DNA from: an uncultured Bacteroides sp.
Lineage (GTDB): Bacteria; Bacteroidota; Bacteroidia; Bacteroidales; Bacteroidaceae
Assembly: GCF_937912035.1 (NCBI RefSeq)
Contig: NZ_CALDPF010000007.1
Coordinates: forward strand, 1-64,000
Direction: 5' to 3'
Length of the DNA stretch: 64,000 bases
Part shown: in pieces, positions 1 through 9,200 of the stretch
How positions within the stretch are numbered: position 1 is the first letter of the stretch
Layout: each line of letters opens with the position of its first letter
Notes under the pieces: model-generated
What the model was told of the DNA's origin: nothing
What the model saw: the letters and a program-made list of their open reading frames with translations, nothing else
Databases searched by the model: none
Program-made: the position numbers and the translations under genes

Positions 1-52
1 GAGCATTAGCCTTCCAAGCTGAGGGTCGCGGGTTTGAGCCCCGTCTTCCGCT
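1..52 (+). tRNA. tRNA-Gly (UCC), 3' part only
   Basis: The window opens inside a tRNA. The anticodon loop CTTCCAA (positions 11-17) gives anticodon UCC, for glycine. It is followed by a T arm with a TTTGAGC loop and by the acceptor strand CTTCCGC (45-51) with discriminator T at 52. The 5' acceptor strand and D arm lie before the window. CCA is not encoded directly after the discriminator. A terminator hairpin follows at once. Confidence 0.85.
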
Positions 53-56
53 CTAC

Positions 57-88
57 AAAGAGTCCTGATTATGGGACTCTTTTTTTTA
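57..88 (+). terminator. Rho-independent terminator of the tRNA-Gly transcript
   Basis: The stem AGAGTCC (59-65) pairs with GGACTCT (74-80) and is followed by a run of eight further T residues. It lies five bases after the tRNA. Confidence 0.8.
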
Positions 89-117
89 TCCCCTGCATCG
101 AGATGAATTTGGAACAA

Positions 118-147
118 CAAAAAAGCTACCGCATTTAGCGGTAGCTC
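118..147 (-). terminator. Terminator of the DUF5606 gene
   Basis: The stem AGCTACCGC (124-132) pairs with GCGGTAGCT (138-146) around a 5-nt loop. On the minus strand it runs into a T-rich stretch, 30 bp after the stop of the leftward gene at 178-582. Confidence 0.75.
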
Positions 148-177
148 CCTATATCTCCGTAAATACTTCTATAAAGT

Positions 178-582
178 TTACTCAGCCTTTTCTACAAATT
201 CTGTAATACCATTTGATACCAATAGGTTATACCACTGTATAAGCTTCTTTATATCACTCAGATGAACTCTGTCTCTATCGTAATTAGGAAGTACCTCTGC
301 CATAAATTCACCCAACTCTTCTGCTGATGCCTTTTTATAATCCAAAGATGTCTTGTTACCACCTTCTTTTGTCTTTACTGCCTCAAAAACCTCAGACAGT
401 GGAACTTCATCAGCATCAGTATACATTGCAATGTCACCCAACGAAATAACTTTATCAGAAGCATAAATTGGTAAACGCTTCTTGTCTGGACTTACAGACT
501 CAACGATAAGCATATTCTTTCCTTGCGAAATAAGCTTATATAATCCCGGTTTGCCGGATATGGCCAAAATTGTTTTCAACAT
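178..582 (-). CDS. DUF5606 family protein
   Basis: This encodes a 134-residue soluble protein starting MLKTILAISGKPGLYKL. That opening is typical of DUF5606 proteins, a small Bacteroidota family of unknown function. An upstream in-frame ATG exists at 624. I chose 582 because a -7 element (TATTTTTG on the minus strand, 614-621) would place transcription start near 608, after the longer start, and because family homology begins at this Met. There is no signal peptide or membrane segment. The middle of the protein is acidic and charged, with a probable helical C-terminus. It is followed by its own terminator, so it is likely monocistronic. I infer no function. Confidence 0.8.
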   Translation of the reverse strand: MLKTILAISGKPGLYKLISQGKNMLIVESVSPDKKRLPIYASDKVISLGDIAMYTDADEVPLSEVFEAVKTKEGGNKTSLDYKKASAEELGEFMAEVLPNYDRDRVHLSDIKKLIQWYNLLVSNGITEFVEKAE

Positions 583-613
583 ATTTCTATCATTTTTATT
601 TATAAATTCCGAA

Positions 614-621
614 CAAAAATA
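614..621 (-). promoter_or_regulatory. -7 promoter element of the DUF5606 gene
   Basis: On the minus strand this reads TATTTTTG, matching the Bacteroidota -7 consensus TAnnTTTG. It lies 32 bp upstream of the chosen start. I see no clear -33 element. Confidence 0.5.
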
Positions 622-648
622 CAACTCACATTCGAATTACACAAGATA

Positions 649-1251
649 TTAAATATCTTTTATAAGCTGCAACTCTGAAATAAGTTTGTCAACCTGGCTG
701 TCAAGCAAAAACCTACCGTCATTCTCAATAACAAAATCAGACATTGAAATTTTGACGTCGTCATCCATTTGTGATTTAATACGCTCCATAACCTTTTCTC
801 TATTGGTATTATCACGTTCTATTACCCTGTCAACTCTAATTTCAAGTGGGGCATGGACCATAACTATTTTATCCACAATATCATTAAAGCCAGCCTCAAA
901 CAATATAGCACTCTCTATAGCCACTATATTATATCCCAACAAAAAATAACGATCTGCCCACTTTAAGAATTCATTTTTTACATAAGGATGCACTATTGAA
1001 TTCACTTTTGAAGCGTTTTCAGCAGATGTAAATATATACGAGGCCAAAAGTGGCTTGTTGATTTCCCCATCTTGATACACATGCTCTCCTAACAAAGATT
1101 TCAACGAGAATATTATCTCATCATCTGTCAGCATCAACCTTTTAGCCTCAAAATCTGAATCAAAAACAGGTATTCCTTTTTTAATCAACAATTTTGAGAG
1201 AAAAGACTTTCCACTTCCTATACCACCTGTAATACCCAATCTGACTTTCAT
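649..1251 (-). CDS. coaE: Dephospho-CoA kinase
   Basis: This is the last enzyme of coenzyme A synthesis. It phosphorylates the ribose 3'-hydroxyl of dephospho-CoA with ATP in the cytoplasm. The 200 residues are normal for the family. The P-loop GGIGSGKS is at residues 9-16, followed by the conserved FDSD motif near residues 30-33 and the HP motif (VHPYVK) in the substrate-binding region. It is the last gene of the leftward nusB-yajC-ybbR-coaE run, 5 bp after the YbbR gene, so it is probably co-transcribed with it. An 87-codon open frame on the other strand inside it has no support. Confidence 0.95.
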   Translation of the reverse strand: MKVRLGITGGIGSGKSFLSKLLIKKGIPVFDSDFEAKRLMLTDDEIIFSLKSLLGEHVYQDGEINKPLLASYIFTSAENASKVNSIVHPYVKNEFLKWADRYFLLGYNIVAIESAILFEAGFNDIVDKIVMVHAPLEIRVDRVIERDNTNREKVMERIKSQMDDDVKISMSDFVIENDGRFLLDSQVDKLISELQLIKDI

Positions 1252-1256
1252 TATTT

Positions 1257-2273
1257 TTATCTTTTAATTTTAACCGTCTCTTCTATCAAATAATCTACAC
1301 TTGAAGGATTTACCCTTATATTTGACACTGCCGGATTCGTGGTTGTAGCCACTAAAGTTACATGGTCTGTACCTGAATTGATTACATCATCATATCGCAC
1401 CCCTATCAGAAAATCCGATGACTGAACTGACGAATAATCAGAAAGCCCCACCTTAAATGTTACTTTTACCTTTGACGGGAAAGTACGAAGTGTCTTATTA
1501 TCAGGAAATCCCAAACCTACAACAGGAACATCAACTGTTTTCTCAGAATACATGTCAACAGAAATTGAAACATCACAAAACTGGGGATCATATTTCACAC
1601 CATCAATTTTTTTAAAAGATGTCCGTAATGATGTTTTCCCAGAAATGTCTTTACACTCAAGAGGTACAGTATATGCAGTCTGAATATTTTTTAACACCTT
1701 AGCTGGCGCATATATTACAACTGAATCAGGAACAATTGTTATATCAGATACATAATACTGCATTGCCGGAACAATATCACCGCTAACTGAGACCGGAACT
1801 TTCTTAAAATCACCACGTGAATATATAAATCCTATGGAATCTGGAGAAACCGACAGCAATCTTGTAGTTGGATTTAACTGCGAAGCTACTCTCTTACGCA
1901 AATCATCAGAAGACAGCAGTACACTAGAGGAAGAATTATCGTAATCTGCAAAATCTATCGATATGGGCAAGAAGGAACGTCCAAGCATATAATTCAACAA
2001 AACGGTTCCTCTATCCTCAACCTTAACCTTTACTTCATTCTGCAAATCTGACGTAATTATAACATCCTTTGGTACAGACTTTAATCTTAAAGGTATACTG
2101 AATTCCGTCTGGAAGGTTCCATCAAGCGTCTGCAACATCCAAAAACCAAATGAAACAGCAACAAAAAAAGAAAAAATCAAAAACTCCCTGCATTTTTCAG
2201 TAAGCAGGAAGTTTCTGATTTTTTCAAAAATGTCTCTAAAAATATCTTTGATGTTCTTTTTACCGAACAACAT
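1257..2273 (-). CDS. YbbR-domain membrane-anchored protein
   Basis: This 338-residue protein has one membrane segment at about residues 31-48, preceded by a Lys-rich cytoplasmic segment. The rest is a series of YbbR-like beta domains, visible as repeating patterns such as VPVSVSGDI and VDVPVVGLG. In Firmicutes, YbbR (CdaR) regulates the diadenylate cyclase CdaA. No cyclase gene is next to it here, so that role is only a possibility. The gene lies between yajC (13 bp upstream) and coaE (5 bp downstream) in a leftward operon, an order common in Bacteroidales. The family call is firm and the function is not. Confidence 0.8.
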   Translation of the reverse strand: MLFGKKNIKDIFRDIFEKIRNFLLTEKCREFLIFSFFVAVSFGFWMLQTLDGTFQTEFSIPLRLKSVPKDVIITSDLQNEVKVKVEDRGTVLLNYMLGRSFLPISIDFADYDNSSSSVLLSSDDLRKRVASQLNPTTRLLSVSPDSIGFIYSRGDFKKVPVSVSGDIVPAMQYYVSDITIVPDSVVIYAPAKVLKNIQTAYTVPLECKDISGKTSLRTSFKKIDGVKYDPQFCDVSISVDMYSEKTVDVPVVGLGFPDNKTLRTFPSKVKVTFKVGLSDYSSVQSSDFLIGVRYDDVINSGTDHVTLVATTTNPAVSNIRVNPSSVDYLIEETVKIKR

Positions 2274-2286
2274 ATCAAAATAGTTT

Positions 2287-2595
2287 TTATTTATTTACCT
2301 GTGCCTGAGCATCAGCATAGATTGAATTTCTATCTACTTTTATCTTTACACTTGGAGCTATTTCAACTACCACAGCATTATCTTCCAATTCTTTTACCTT
2401 GCCATAAATACCTCCGGCAGTAATAACAGACTGACCTATTTCAAGAGTCTTACGGAAATTAGCAATTTCCTTCTGTTTCTTGTTCTGAGGACGAATCATG
2501 AAAAAATACATAATGGCAAAAATAGCCACCATCATTATCAGGAAAGAATAATCTGCTCCACCCTGAGCTTGCAGCATTACTGTCAATAAGTTCAT
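2287..2595 (-). CDS. yajC: Preprotein translocase subunit YajC
   Basis: YajC is a small inner membrane protein associated with the SecDF part of the Sec translocon. The 102 residues hold one membrane segment at about residues 15-35, then the conserved RPQNKKQKE sequence and a soluble tail with the VITAGGIYGKV motif that marks the family. It is the second gene of the nusB operon and has a possible internal promoter upstream (2636-2643). Confidence 0.95.
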   Translation of the reverse strand: MNLLTVMLQAQGGADYSFLIMMVAIFAIMYFFMIRPQNKKQKEIANFRKTLEIGQSVITAGGIYGKVKELEDNAVVVEIAPSVKIKVDRNSIYADAQAQVNK

Positions 2596-2630
2596 AGTTT
2601 CTTTATTTAATTTGATTAGTATTAAGTTTC

Positions 2631-2661
2631 GCTGACAAATATATCATTATTTTGTCAGCTT
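2631..2661 (-). promoter_or_regulatory. Hairpin and -7 element between nusB and yajC
   Basis: GCTGACAAA (2631-2639) pairs with TTTGTCAGC (2651-2659), and the hairpin overlaps the nusB stop codon. The loop side contains TATATTTG on the minus strand (2636-2643), a good -7 element for yajC. The site may both limit read-through from nusB and start new yajC transcripts. That dual role is inference. Confidence 0.4.
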
Positions 2662-3570
2662 ATTTTCCTTTTTTAATTTGTTAACTATTGCATCCAATGT
2701 ACCGTTGATAAATCCACCACTTTTAGGAGTACTGTAAAGTTTTGCAATCTCAACGTATTCATTCAATGATACATTTACAGGAATATTCGGGAAACTAAGA
2801 ATTTCAGCAAGTGCAATCTGCATTATCACAACATCCATCAACGCTACACGGTTCAAATCCCAATTCTTGGACGTCTCACCTATCAAATGACGATAATATT
2901 CGGCATTCATTATGGCACGACGGAACAAACGGCGCGCAAAGTCCTGATCTTCCTCATCCTTAAATTCTGGAAGAAGTTCCTGTTTGGCACCATTTTTAGG
3001 ATCAAAACGCTTGATTGTCTTAAGAACAAAAGTGTCTACTATTTCTTTATCATCATTCCAATAAAGACTTTGGTCTTCAAGTACCTCATCAAGCTCTGTA
3101 TTATTGAAAATTATATTTTTATATATTTTTCTCCAGAACTCGCGATCGTCATCGTATGATGTTGTCTCTGCAGACATATACTCGGCATATATATCACTCT
3201 GCTGGATTTTTTCGTAAAGAGACTTAACGAAATCCTCTTCATTATCCCATGTTTTCTTTTGGGCTACAACGAAGGCATTAAGATCGTTGTTAGCTTCCAG
3301 TTGGGCAATGAACTTGTTTTCAACAAACCTCATGTTAGGTGATAACTCCTCTTTTGTAGGTGCCAATTTATTCTTCGCAGCATCAATTCTCTTATTAGCA
3401 TACCGCGTTACAGCCACCATAAGAAGCAAAAGATAATTGTACAAATCGTACGCTTTGGATAAACTGAAGAACAACTCTTTCTCTGCAGTATCCAAGTTTT
3501 TACCGCCATTCTGATAATAAGCGTAAATAATCTGAACTATTTTCAGACGAATAAGAACTCTGTTTATCAT
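2647..3570 (-). CDS. nusB: Transcription antitermination factor NusB
   Basis: NusB binds the boxA RNA of rRNA operons with NusE (S10) and supports antitermination. The protein is 307 residues, about twice the length of E. coli NusB. This is the usual Bacteroidota form, with a long N-terminal region (opening MINRVLIRLKIVQIIYAYYQ) and the recognisable NusB fold in the C-terminal hundred residues, including DWDLNRVALMDVVIMQIALAE-like sequence and SLNEYVEIAK. It is the first gene of the leftward operon, with a -7 element 26 bp upstream of the start. Confidence 0.9.
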   Translation of the reverse strand: MINRVLIRLKIVQIIYAYYQNGGKNLDTAEKELFFSLSKAYDLYNYLLLLMVAVTRYANKRIDAAKNKLAPTKEELSPNMRFVENKFIAQLEANNDLNAFVVAQKKTWDNEEDFVKSLYEKIQQSDIYAEYMSAETTSYDDDREFWRKIYKNIIFNNTELDEVLEDQSLYWNDDKEIVDTFVLKTIKRFDPKNGAKQELLPEFKDEEDQDFARRLFRRAIMNAEYYRHLIGETSKNWDLNRVALMDVVIMQIALAEILSFPNIPVNVSLNEYVEIAKLYSTPKSGGFINGTLDAIVNKLKKENKLTK

Positions 3571-3595
3571 ATTAATAAGATGAAATTTCAGCGGA

Positions 3596-3603
3596 CAAAA
3601 TTA
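3596..3603 (-). promoter_or_regulatory. -7 promoter element of the nusB operon
   Basis: TAATTTTG on the minus strand fits TAnnTTTG. It lies in the gap between nusB and the divergent DUF3276 gene. Confidence 0.5.
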
Positions 3604-3746
3604 ATCATTTTATTCCTTACTGACAACATAAGTACGTATTTTTCTATTTTTTTTCACTTTTAGAATAAATTCTATACATAGTTTCTTTGTACATAAAAAA
3701 AAAATATTCAACTTTGGGCACGATTTATTTATTATATATAGTGACT

Positions 3747-4124
3747 ATGGAAGATTTAAAAAAGAAAAGTATGACTGAAACAGACAAAGAGATTGTATTC
3801 TCAAAAGCAATTAAAGCCGGAAAAAGAATTTATTATGTTGATGTAAGAAAGAACAAGAAAGATGATATGTTTCTTGCAATCACAGAAAGCAAAAAGGTTA
3901 TTTCCGGTGAAGGTGTCTCCCCTGCTGTAAGTTTCGAAAAGCACAAAATATTCTTGTATAAAGAGGATTTCGAGAAATTTTTAAACGGTATTCAAGAGGC
4001 CATTAAATTTATAGAGGAAAATAAGACGTCTGATTTTACTGTCGACAACAGCAATTTGGCTGAAAATGGGGAAGGAAATGATTTCAAATCATCGTCTGAT
4101 ATTAAAATAGACATAGACTTTTGA
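3747..4124 (+). CDS. DUF3276 / PUR-type nucleic-acid-binding protein
   Basis: This encodes a 125-residue protein starting MEDLKKKSMTETDKEI. It matches the DUF3276 family, small PUR-alpha-like proteins of Bacteroidota and spirochaetes thought to bind single-stranded DNA or RNA. The core has the beta-rich pattern AGKRIYYVDVRKNKKDDMFLAITE followed by a helix (FEKFLNGIQEAIKFIEE). The tail is acidic and Ser/Asp-rich and ends in IDIDF. A longer in-frame start at 3687 would add a Lys/Tyr-rich leader that does not look like the family, so I prefer 3747. Its nucleic acid partner is unknown. Confidence 0.8.
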   Translation: MEDLKKKSMTETDKEIVFSKAIKAGKRIYYVDVRKNKKDDMFLAITESKKVISGEGVSPAVSFEKHKIFLYKEDFEKFLNGIQEAIKFIEENKTSDFTVDNSNLAENGEGNDFKSSSDIKIDIDF

Positions 4125-4189
4125 AATAAATATTATAATCAAATAAGAACTATATTATATAAATAAAAAAGAAGAAAAACGATACATTG

Positions 4190-4221
4190 TTTGGCTAATT
4201 AGAATAAAAGGCATATCTTTG
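4190..4221 (+). promoter_or_regulatory. Promoter of the rplY operon
   Basis: TTTG (4190-4193), then 20 bp, then TATCTTTG (4214-4221). This is a full match to the Bacteroidota -33/-7 pattern. It leaves an untranslated leader of roughly 95 nt before rplY, which holds the direct repeat ATCGTGTG at 4240-4247 and 4256-4263. Confidence 0.75.
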
Positions 4222-4324
4222 CACCGCTTTTTTAAATTCATCGTGTGTATACCACATCGTGTGATGGCGAATTAAGCAATTTTTTATTCAACTTAATTTA
4301 GAGTAACACAAAATTTTTAAGAAA

Positions 4325-4930
4325 ATGAAATCAATTGAAATTAAAGGTTCTTTGAGAACTGAAACAGGCAAGAAAGCTACTCGCGAACTTCGTAAGTGTG
4401 ACAGTGTTCCATGCGTATTGTACGGAATCAACAAAGATGAAAATGGAAATCAGGTAGCAACACACTTCACTGTTACTAACGATGGTTTACGTAATTTGGT
4501 ATATACACCACACATTTACGTAGTTGATTTGAATATTGACGGTAAGGTTGTAACTGCTATCATGAAAGACATTCAGTTCCACCCTGTAACTGACAGAATT
4601 CTTCATGTGGATTTCTTGCAGATTGATGAAACTAACCCAATCGTAATGGAAGTTCCTGTTAAATTGGAAGGTCTTGCTGAAGGTGTTAAAGCCGGTGGTA
4701 AATTAGCATTGCAGGTTCGTAAACTTAAAGTTAAAGCTTTATACAACTTAATCCCTGAAAAACTCATAATAGACGTTACTAACTTAGGTCTTGGTAAAAC
4801 TATTAAAGTTGGAGATTTGAACTACGAAGGATTGCAGCTTTTGAACGCAAAAGAAGCTGTCGTATGTGCAGTTAAATTGACTCGTGCTGCTCGTGGTGCT
4901 CAGGCTGCAGCAGCTGCTAGTAAGAAATAA
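4325..4930 (+). CDS. rplY: 50S ribosomal protein L25 (Ctc/TL5 form)
   Basis: L25 binds 5S rRNA in the large ribosomal subunit. The 201-residue protein is the long Ctc/TL5 type. It has an N-terminal 5S-binding domain of about 95 residues (IKGSLRTETGKKATRELRK), a C-terminal TL5 beta domain (VPVKLEGLAEGVKAGGKL) and an Ala-rich, basic tail. It has a strong promoter and is followed 41 bp later by pth and then an S4-domain gene, a translation-related group common in Bacteroidota. Confidence 0.95.
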   Translation: MKSIEIKGSLRTETGKKATRELRKCDSVPCVLYGINKDENGNQVATHFTVTNDGLRNLVYTPHIYVVDLNIDGKVVTAIMKDIQFHPVTDRILHVDFLQIDETNPIVMEVPVKLEGLAEGVKAGGKLALQVRKLKVKALYNLIPEKLIIDVTNLGLGKTIKVGDLNYEGLQLLNAKEAVVCAVKLTRAARGAQAAAAASKK

Positions 4931-4971
4931 GTAATAGTTTAAACAACTAATACATTACAAATCCGTATTTA

Positions 4972-5535
4972 ATGAAATATCTGATAGTAGGATTGGGAAA
5001 TATCGGTGATGAATACCGTAACACCCGTCACAATATAGGATTTATGGTATTGGACGCCCTTGCTAAGGCGTCCAATATTGTTTTTAGCGACAAGCGTTAT
5101 GGTGCTGTTGCAAACATGTCATTAAAAGGCAGGCAACTAGTATTGCTCAAACCATCTACTTATATGAATCTTAGTGGAAATGCTGTACGTTACTGGATGC
5201 AACAGGAAAAAATACCACTGGAAAATGTTCTTATTATAGTAGACGATCTGGCATTGCCAATAGGTACCCTACGCCTAAAAGGTAAAGGCAGTGATGCCGG
5301 CCATAACGGACTTAAACATATAGCGGCAACACTTGGAACACAAAACTATTCACGCTTGCGTTTCGGTATAGGTAATGATTTCCCAAAAGGAGGACAGATT
5401 GATTTTGTTTTGGGTGAATTTGATGATGAAGCCAGAAAAATACTTCCTGAAAGAATAGAACTTGCAGGCGAAATTATAAAGAGTTTTTGTCTGGCCGGAC
5501 TCAATATTACCATGAACCAATATAACAACAAATAA
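4972..5535 (+). CDS. pth: Peptidyl-tRNA hydrolase
   Basis: This enzyme cleaves peptidyl-tRNAs released from stalled ribosomes and recycles the tRNA. The 187 residues match the bacterial Pth1 family. Visible motifs are GLGNIGDEYRNTRHNIGFM, which holds the catalytic His in the RHNIG sequence, then KPSTYMNLSG, then VDDLALPIGTLRLK followed by GSDAGHNGLKHI. It sits between rplY and the S4-domain gene (2 bp gap), so the three are probably one transcript. Confidence 0.96.
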   Translation: MKYLIVGLGNIGDEYRNTRHNIGFMVLDALAKASNIVFSDKRYGAVANMSLKGRQLVLLKPSTYMNLSGNAVRYWMQQEKIPLENVLIIVDDLALPIGTLRLKGKGSDAGHNGLKHIAATLGTQNYSRLRFGIGNDFPKGGQIDFVLGEFDDEARKILPERIELAGEIIKSFCLAGLNITMNQYNNK

Positions 5536-5537
5536 TT

Positions 5538-5975
5538 ATGGCGGAAGCAAGAATTGACAAATGGTTGTGGTCGGCAAGAATATTCAAGACTAGAACCATA
5601 GCTGCTGATGCATGCAAAAAAGGTAGAGTTTGTATTAACGGAGCTCAGGTAAAACCTTCAAGAATGGTAAAGCCAGGGGATATCATCAATGTAAAGAAAT
5701 CTCCAATAACATATTCATTTAAAGTTTTGCAAGCTATAGAAAAGCGTGTAGGTGCCAAACTTGTTCCTGAAATAATGGAAAATGTCACTACACCAGATCA
5801 GTATGAACTTCTTGAGATGAGTAAAATCAGCGGATTCATTGACCGTGCAAGAGGAACAGGCCGTCCGACAAAAAAAGACAGGCGCAGTCTGGATGACTTC
5901 TTTACCCCTGAATACTTTGATGATTTCGATTTTGATTTCGAAGAAGATGAGGAAGAGGAAAATGAAAACGATTGA
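5538..5975 (+). CDS. S4-domain RNA-binding protein (Hsp15-like)
   Basis: This is a 145-residue protein with an S4 RNA-binding domain at residues 4-60 (RIDKWLWSARIFKTRT, then KGRVCINGAQVKPS). The layout is that of Hsp15 (HslR), which in E. coli binds free 50S subunits carrying nascent peptide. That role would fit its position two bases after pth, since both act on failed translation. The C-terminus is very acidic (DFDFEEDEEEENEND). A bidirectional-type hairpin follows. Confidence 0.88.
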   Translation: MAEARIDKWLWSARIFKTRTIAADACKKGRVCINGAQVKPSRMVKPGDIINVKKSPITYSFKVLQAIEKRVGAKLVPEIMENVTTPDQYELLEMSKISGFIDRARGTGRPTKKDRRSLDDFFTPEYFDDFDFDFEEDEEEENEND

Positions 5976-5991
5976 CATCAGAAAATAAAAC

Positions 5992-6040
5992 AAAGCCGTA
6001 TCAATAATATCCATGAGCAATGATATTAAGATACGGCTTT
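5992..6040 (+). terminator. Terminator after the rplY-pth-S4 group
   Basis: AAAGCCGTATC (5992-6002) pairs with GATACGGCTTT (6030-6040), with a further AATATC/GATATT pairing inside. The rest of the gap to 6263 is AT-rich, and I see nothing else in it. Confidence 0.7.
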
Positions 6041-6263
6041 CTAGCGATTAAAGATATAGAATGAAAATATATGGGTGTTTTTGTGTTTCTTACGTATGCA
6101 AAGATACTTACAAAACACTATTGCCGATAAAAATTATGATGTACACGTAAAAGACTTATCTATCTGTATTTCAATTTATTGATAAATTTTATGATGTACA
6201 TATCAGAAAACACCCTATATTAATACTTACAAAAAACAGCTTTCTACCCTAATAAAACTGTAG

Positions 6264-9200
6264 TTATTCTGAAAATAATCGAATATCGCTGCTATGTTTC
6301 ATTTTGCTTACAAAATCCGCATAATCATCCATCCCCAACGATAAAAATCTTTCTCTTGACATATTCAACACATCACTATATCTACTGTCCACGGTACTGA
6401 AATCTATATTGTAAAGAATACGTAAGAAATCATCCGAATATTCAACAAAATCAGAATCAGCAAACGAAAGATACCACAAAGCATATTCAATACGTGAATT
6501 CATCACATCACGATATATACCGTCGTGAGTTTCTGATTCTGAGAGTAATACCAGGCGGTCGGCACACGAATATTTTTCAAGGATAATATCTTTGCTTGCC
6601 ATTTCGTCCAAACATCTTGATGCCATAGCTGAGCTTCGTACCGAATCTCCGTTAGACTTAATCCATTCCGCAGCTCCGCATATCATTCTCTGCATGGTGA
6701 TAGCCATTCGTCTGTTCGTCTCATCGAAATAGACAGAATTGTCTGACAGGTTTCCATATAAATATTGATTCATTATGTTTTCATAACATCTGTCTGCATC
6801 AACCGTTTTATCGAGTTTTCGCGCATTGAACGGAACAATCCTTTGAGCCATACCTTCAAGCACAAGGTAATCATCCAAATCAAGATACTCACCTATCTGC
6901 ATCGATTTGGCTACGTAAAGAGGACGTTCCCAATTACAATTGCTTATCAAGTCGGCAAGTATAATACCGCTTCTTGTCAGATATGATCTCCCTTTAAGGT
7001 TCACTGTCATGGTTTCCGGTATTTCAATATCCTCTGGAATATACATTCCCGAACGCCTTACGGCATCTTCATCAATGCTGAAGTGTATCTCATCCGTCGG
7101 GATACATCGCATGGATTCATCATCAGAGGTAAGCCAGTATCTGACTATGTTTTTCCATTCCCACGGATCCTCGCCAAAAGGATATTCCCCCGGATGGTCA
7201 TTATAATATGCTTCTATCTGATCTTTTATACGGACCGGCTTCCCATCATCGGTATATCCTGTTACAGGATTAACACGCACCACATCGTTCACACCGTCTC
7301 TGTAATACTTTCTTTCGAAGGATACAGGCAAACCTGGAGAAGAATGTGCAGGGCGGCACATCTGGTCGACATACCATCCACCGGTCAGGTACATAAGATT
7401 GCACACCCTAACATCAGTCCGCACTCCCTCAACTTCCTGTGCATACCATAGCGGAAACGTTTCATTATCACCATTCACGAACAGTATCGGATTTCCTTCT
7501 TCCTGAAGAGTATTGAGATAGTTATATCCCATATCGCGGCAAAGATAGCGGTTGCTCCTGTCATGATCGTCCCATGTTTGCGAAACAATCAACAGTACAA
7601 GACCTGCACATATCACTGCAGAAAAAGTCATTCCCACGCAATCTGTTATCCTACTGAATATTGCCTTTATGGTATAAAAGAGGGCTGCGGCACCCAAACC
7701 TATCCAAATAGCAAAGGCATAGAAAGAGCCCGAATAAGCATAATCCCTTTCACGGGGCGGCATAGGAACCTGATTGATATATAGAACAATAGCCAGACCT
7801 GTCATGAAAAACAATATCATCACGACATTAAACTGACGTTTTCCGACAGCACCTGTTCTCAATTGCCACACGATACCCATAAGTCCCAATATCAGTGGCA
7901 ATGCATAATATACATTTCTACCTTTATTATTTTCCAGATGCGACGGAAGCAACTCATTATCGAGAACGAACAATCTGTCAATAAAACCAATTCCCGTAAT
8001 CCAGTTTCCATTTATCCTGTCTCCATTACCCTGAATATCATTCTGACGTCCTACAAAATTCCAAAAGAAATATCTCCAATACATATAATTAACCTGAAAA
8101 CAAAGAAAATACTTCAGGTTATCCATAAACGCAGGAACCTTTACAGACACATTTTCACCCTTAGCCTTATCAAAAAAAGTAACCTGCTTTCCTTTCATAC
8201 CTCCAGGAATCCATGCCTGATATTGGTCCGCATGACTTTCGCTATACATTCGGGGAAAAAGCATACAAGTGACGTCCTCATACTTAGGACTGATTTTACT
8301 TCCTGTGACCACATATTTCTCATCCTTACGAGTCTTGGCAGTATCTGTCGTCCAGTTCTTCCTTCTATATATATCCTCTGTTTCTTCATAATCGTACATC
8401 AGATATCCATCCTTTTCCTTCAAGGCACGTACAGATGCAAAAGACTGACCATAAAGCAATGGAGTATCACCATACTGCTCGCGCCCCAGATAATCACGAA
8501 GAGTAAAAGGATCTTCTGGAGACTGTTGGTTCATAGGCGTATTGTCCGACGAACGTGTCAGTATAAGGGCATACGAACTATAACCAACAGTAAGCATAAG
8601 CATGCAGAAACTGACTACATACGACATACGCCACAACCTGTCATGAGCGGTTTTCTTGTAAAAGAACCATAACACAGCGGCAAGCACAAACGATATAAAC
8701 AGCGTAAGTGGCATACTACCCTGAAACGTAACCCCCAACATCAATGCAGAAAGATATATCAATAACAATACAACACGGATATCATGCATTCTCACGCTCT
8801 CAATACACGATATAATAAGTAATATGAATAATATCACGGAATAGACTATCATACCTATGTTATATCCTGCTTCGAGTGTATTGGCAAAAAACAGTTCGAA
8901 AATTCCTGCCATCTTCATTACACCCGGCACTACTCCATATAGCACTACAGCTATGACCATCATACTGACGGCAAGCGACAATAATAATCCTTTTAGACCA
9001 TAATTGGAGAATTTACGATAATACACTACCAGTCCGACAGCGGGAATGCACAACAGATTAAGCAAATGCACTCCTATTGACAGACCGATTATATATGACA
9101 TAAGGACAATCCATCTATCGGAAAAAACACTCGCGGACTCTTCGTCCCACTTTAGAATAATCCATACCGTAAGGGCCGTGAGAAATGATGAAAAAGAATA

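Noticed and set aside
4222..4324. The rplY leader as a riboswitch or ribosomal protein autoregulatory site.
   Set aside because: Only an 8-bp direct repeat and weak pairing are visible, not enough to claim a structured RNA.
7863..8672. A 269-codon open frame on the plus strand inside the DUF2723 gene.
   Set aside because: It is a shadow of the membrane protein gene; no promoter and no recognisable domain.
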